Shown in pieces: positions 62,939 through 64,000 of a stretch of DNA of 64,000 nucleotides. The position numbers and the translations under genes were made by a program. The first letter of the stretch is position 1. Each line of letters starts with the position of its first letter. This DNA comes from Chitinophaga pinensis. Its GTDB lineage: Bacteria; Bacteroidota; Bacteroidia; B-17B0; Aurantibacillaceae. Under the pieces are notes generated by a model. The model had not been told where the DNA came from. It saw only the letters and a list, made by a program, of their open reading frames with translations, and did no database searches. The stretch is taken from the NCBI GenBank assembly GCA_945860225.1, contig CAMAPT010000012.1, positions 1 to 64,000 on the forward strand, written 5' to 3'.

Positions 62939-64000
62939 GTGAAAAAAGTTCTGATTATCACTTATTATTGGCCACCAGTTGGTGGAGCAGGCGTTCAGCG
63001 TTGGTTGAAATTTAGTAAATATTTTAGGAAATTTAATTGGGAACCGATTATCTATACGCCCTCAAATCCTGATTTTCCGATTTATGATGAGACACTTTTA
63101 AATGATATACCTGAAAATTTAACAGTACTTAAAACCCCAATTACAGAGCCCTACGATATGTATCGTAAAATTATGGGTAAGAAAAAAACGGAAACTGTTA
63201 ATCAGGGATTTTTATCGGAGGGAAAAGAAAATAGCTTTTTACAATCTCTAATGATTTGGGTACGTGGTAATTTTTTTATTCCTGATGCCCGTAAGTTTTG
63301 GATTAAACCTTCTATTAACTATTTATCAGATTATCTTAAGCAGCATCATATTGATGCCGTAATAAGTACCGGTCCGCCTCATAGCATGCATTTAATTGCC
63401 CTAGGATTAAAACAACAATTCAATATACCTTGGATTGCAGATTTTAGAGATCCCTGGACGCAAATTGATTTTTATGACCAGTTAAAATTGTCTTCTTGGG
63501 CCGATGGTCAACATAAAAAATTAGAACAACAAGTGTTAACGAAAGCCAATAAAGTGGTAACTATTAGTCCAAGTTGTGGAAAGGATTTAGAAAAATTAGG
63601 CCGTCGAACCGTTGATGTGATTACCAATGGTTTTGATGCCGATGATTTTTTATTTGAGAAAAATAGTCAATTATTAGAAGGTTTTTTATTTCATCATATT
63701 GGGGCTCTAAATAAAGATAGAAATCCATATACATTATGGAAAGTATTAGGAGAATTGTGTCAAGATATTCCTGAACTGAAGAAGGATTTGATAATTAAAT
63801 TTACCGGAAAAACAGATGCATTGGCTTTTGAAAGCCTCGAACAAAATGGTTTAATCGAAAATATTCAAAAAACAAATTATTTGCCTCATAATGAAGTCGT
63901 TAAATTAATGGCCCAATCGCCGATACTGCTGTTACCGCTTAACAATACACCCAATAATGCTGGTGTATTGTCGGGTAAATTATTTGAATATTTGGCAGCT
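62939..64000 (+). CDS. Glycosyltransferase (GT4 family), cut by window end
   Basis: An open frame begins at GTG 62939, three bases after the flippase stop, and runs to the window end without a stop (354 codons seen). It begins MKKVLIITYYWPPVGGAGVQ, the N-terminus of GT4 transferases. Towards the end it has the donor-binding stretch NAGVLSGKLFEYLAA, so the C-terminus is near. It is the last gene visible of the glycan locus. Position and start are supported by continuous reading and similarity to the family N-terminus. Confidence 0.88.
   Translation, partial: MKKVLIITYYWPPVGGAGVQRWLKFSKYFRKFNWEPIIYTPSNPDFPIYDETLLNDIPENLTVLKTPITEPYDMYRKIMGKKKTETVNQGFLSEGKENSFLQSLMIWVRGNFFIPDARKFWIKPSINYLSDYLKQHHIDAVISTGPPHSMHLIALGLKQQFNIPWIADFRDPWTQIDFYDQLKLSSWADGQHKKLEQQVLTKANKVVTISPSCGKDLEKLGRRTVDVITNGFDADDFLFEKNSQLLEGFLFHHIGALNKDRNPYTLWKVLGELCQDIPELKKDLIIKFTGKTDALAFESLEQNGLIENIQKTNYLPHNEVVKLMAQSPILLLPLNNTPNNAGVLSGKLFEYLAA

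Noticed and set aside
1-64000. tRNA, rRNA and CRISPR arrays
   Set aside because: No tRNA-like cloverleaf, rRNA signature or regularly spaced direct repeats were noticed in the intergenic stretches; a covariance-model scan would be decisive.

Overview
The window is an AT-rich chromosomal segment of a member of the Bacteroidota. The evidence is a complete type IX secretion/gliding core (porP-gldK-gldL-gldM-gldN), a second PorP/SprF protein paired with a type-B C-terminal sorting-domain cargo, IspG in the long form with a central insert, several -7 boxes of the Bacteroidota form TAnnTTTG, and the gene order lepB-dapB-DUF5683-parB-parA. No rRNA, tRNA, CRISPR array or prophage was seen. The sequence alone does not give a reliable family or genus.

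Layout. 1-138: edge of an IS3-type insertion sequence, then a strong terminator. 363-4195 (minus): nucleotide-sugar genes (acylphosphatase, UDP-xylose synthase, UDP-glucose dehydrogenase, WbpE-like aminotransferase). 4397-10896 (minus): RecD-like helicase, a TPR / type-B cargo / SprF trio, ispG, and a cyclase-family hydrolase. 11155-17348 (plus): the T9SS motor operon, ending in a terminator. 17496-26631: trhO, a TDH-like epimerase, a YwqK-type protein, cysS, glutaminyl cyclase, an unknown secreted protein and polA. 26707-31490 (minus): three peptidyl-prolyl isomerases, tatA, a protein family often labelled asparagine synthetase B, and a SnoaL-like protein. 31557-33395: a UbiD-type decarboxylase. 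33460-40189 (minus): rdgB, DUF3820, lepB, dapB, DUF5683, parB, parA and a metallo-hydrolase. 40486-48016: FMN reductase, rnhA, M42 peptidase, then a tightly packed GH3-LysE-DUF493-epimerase-LtaS-like operon. 48070-52210: heptose genes gmhA-hddC-gmhB, a GT2 transferase and a DEAD-box helicase. 52372-55957 (minus): GNAT, ABA4-like, cysteine desulfurase, phosphoglucosamine mutase. 56110-58963: TPR protein, phosphosulfolactate synthase, rhodanese. 59041-64000: DedA, methyltransferase, two glycosyltransferases and a flippase, i.e. the start of a polysaccharide locus that runs off the window.

The themes fit together as cell-envelope building: secretion (T9SS, Tat, LepB, isomerases), surface glycan supply (UDP-GlcA/UDP-Xyl, heptose, flippase and transferases) and housekeeping.

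The most unusual signal is a small repeat of about 90 bp, built on an imperfect palindrome. It occurs twice in tandem before the metallo-hydrolase (40190-40367), once before the rhodanese (58572-58660), and as a shortened, diverged copy before an unknown secreted protein (23129-23197). Every copy begins with ATGAAATA, ends in TCTACAT and abuts an ATGAAA; for three of the four this is the start of the downstream gene. The full-length copies also carry a conserved short reading frame beginning MKIHGVYHMTTKK.
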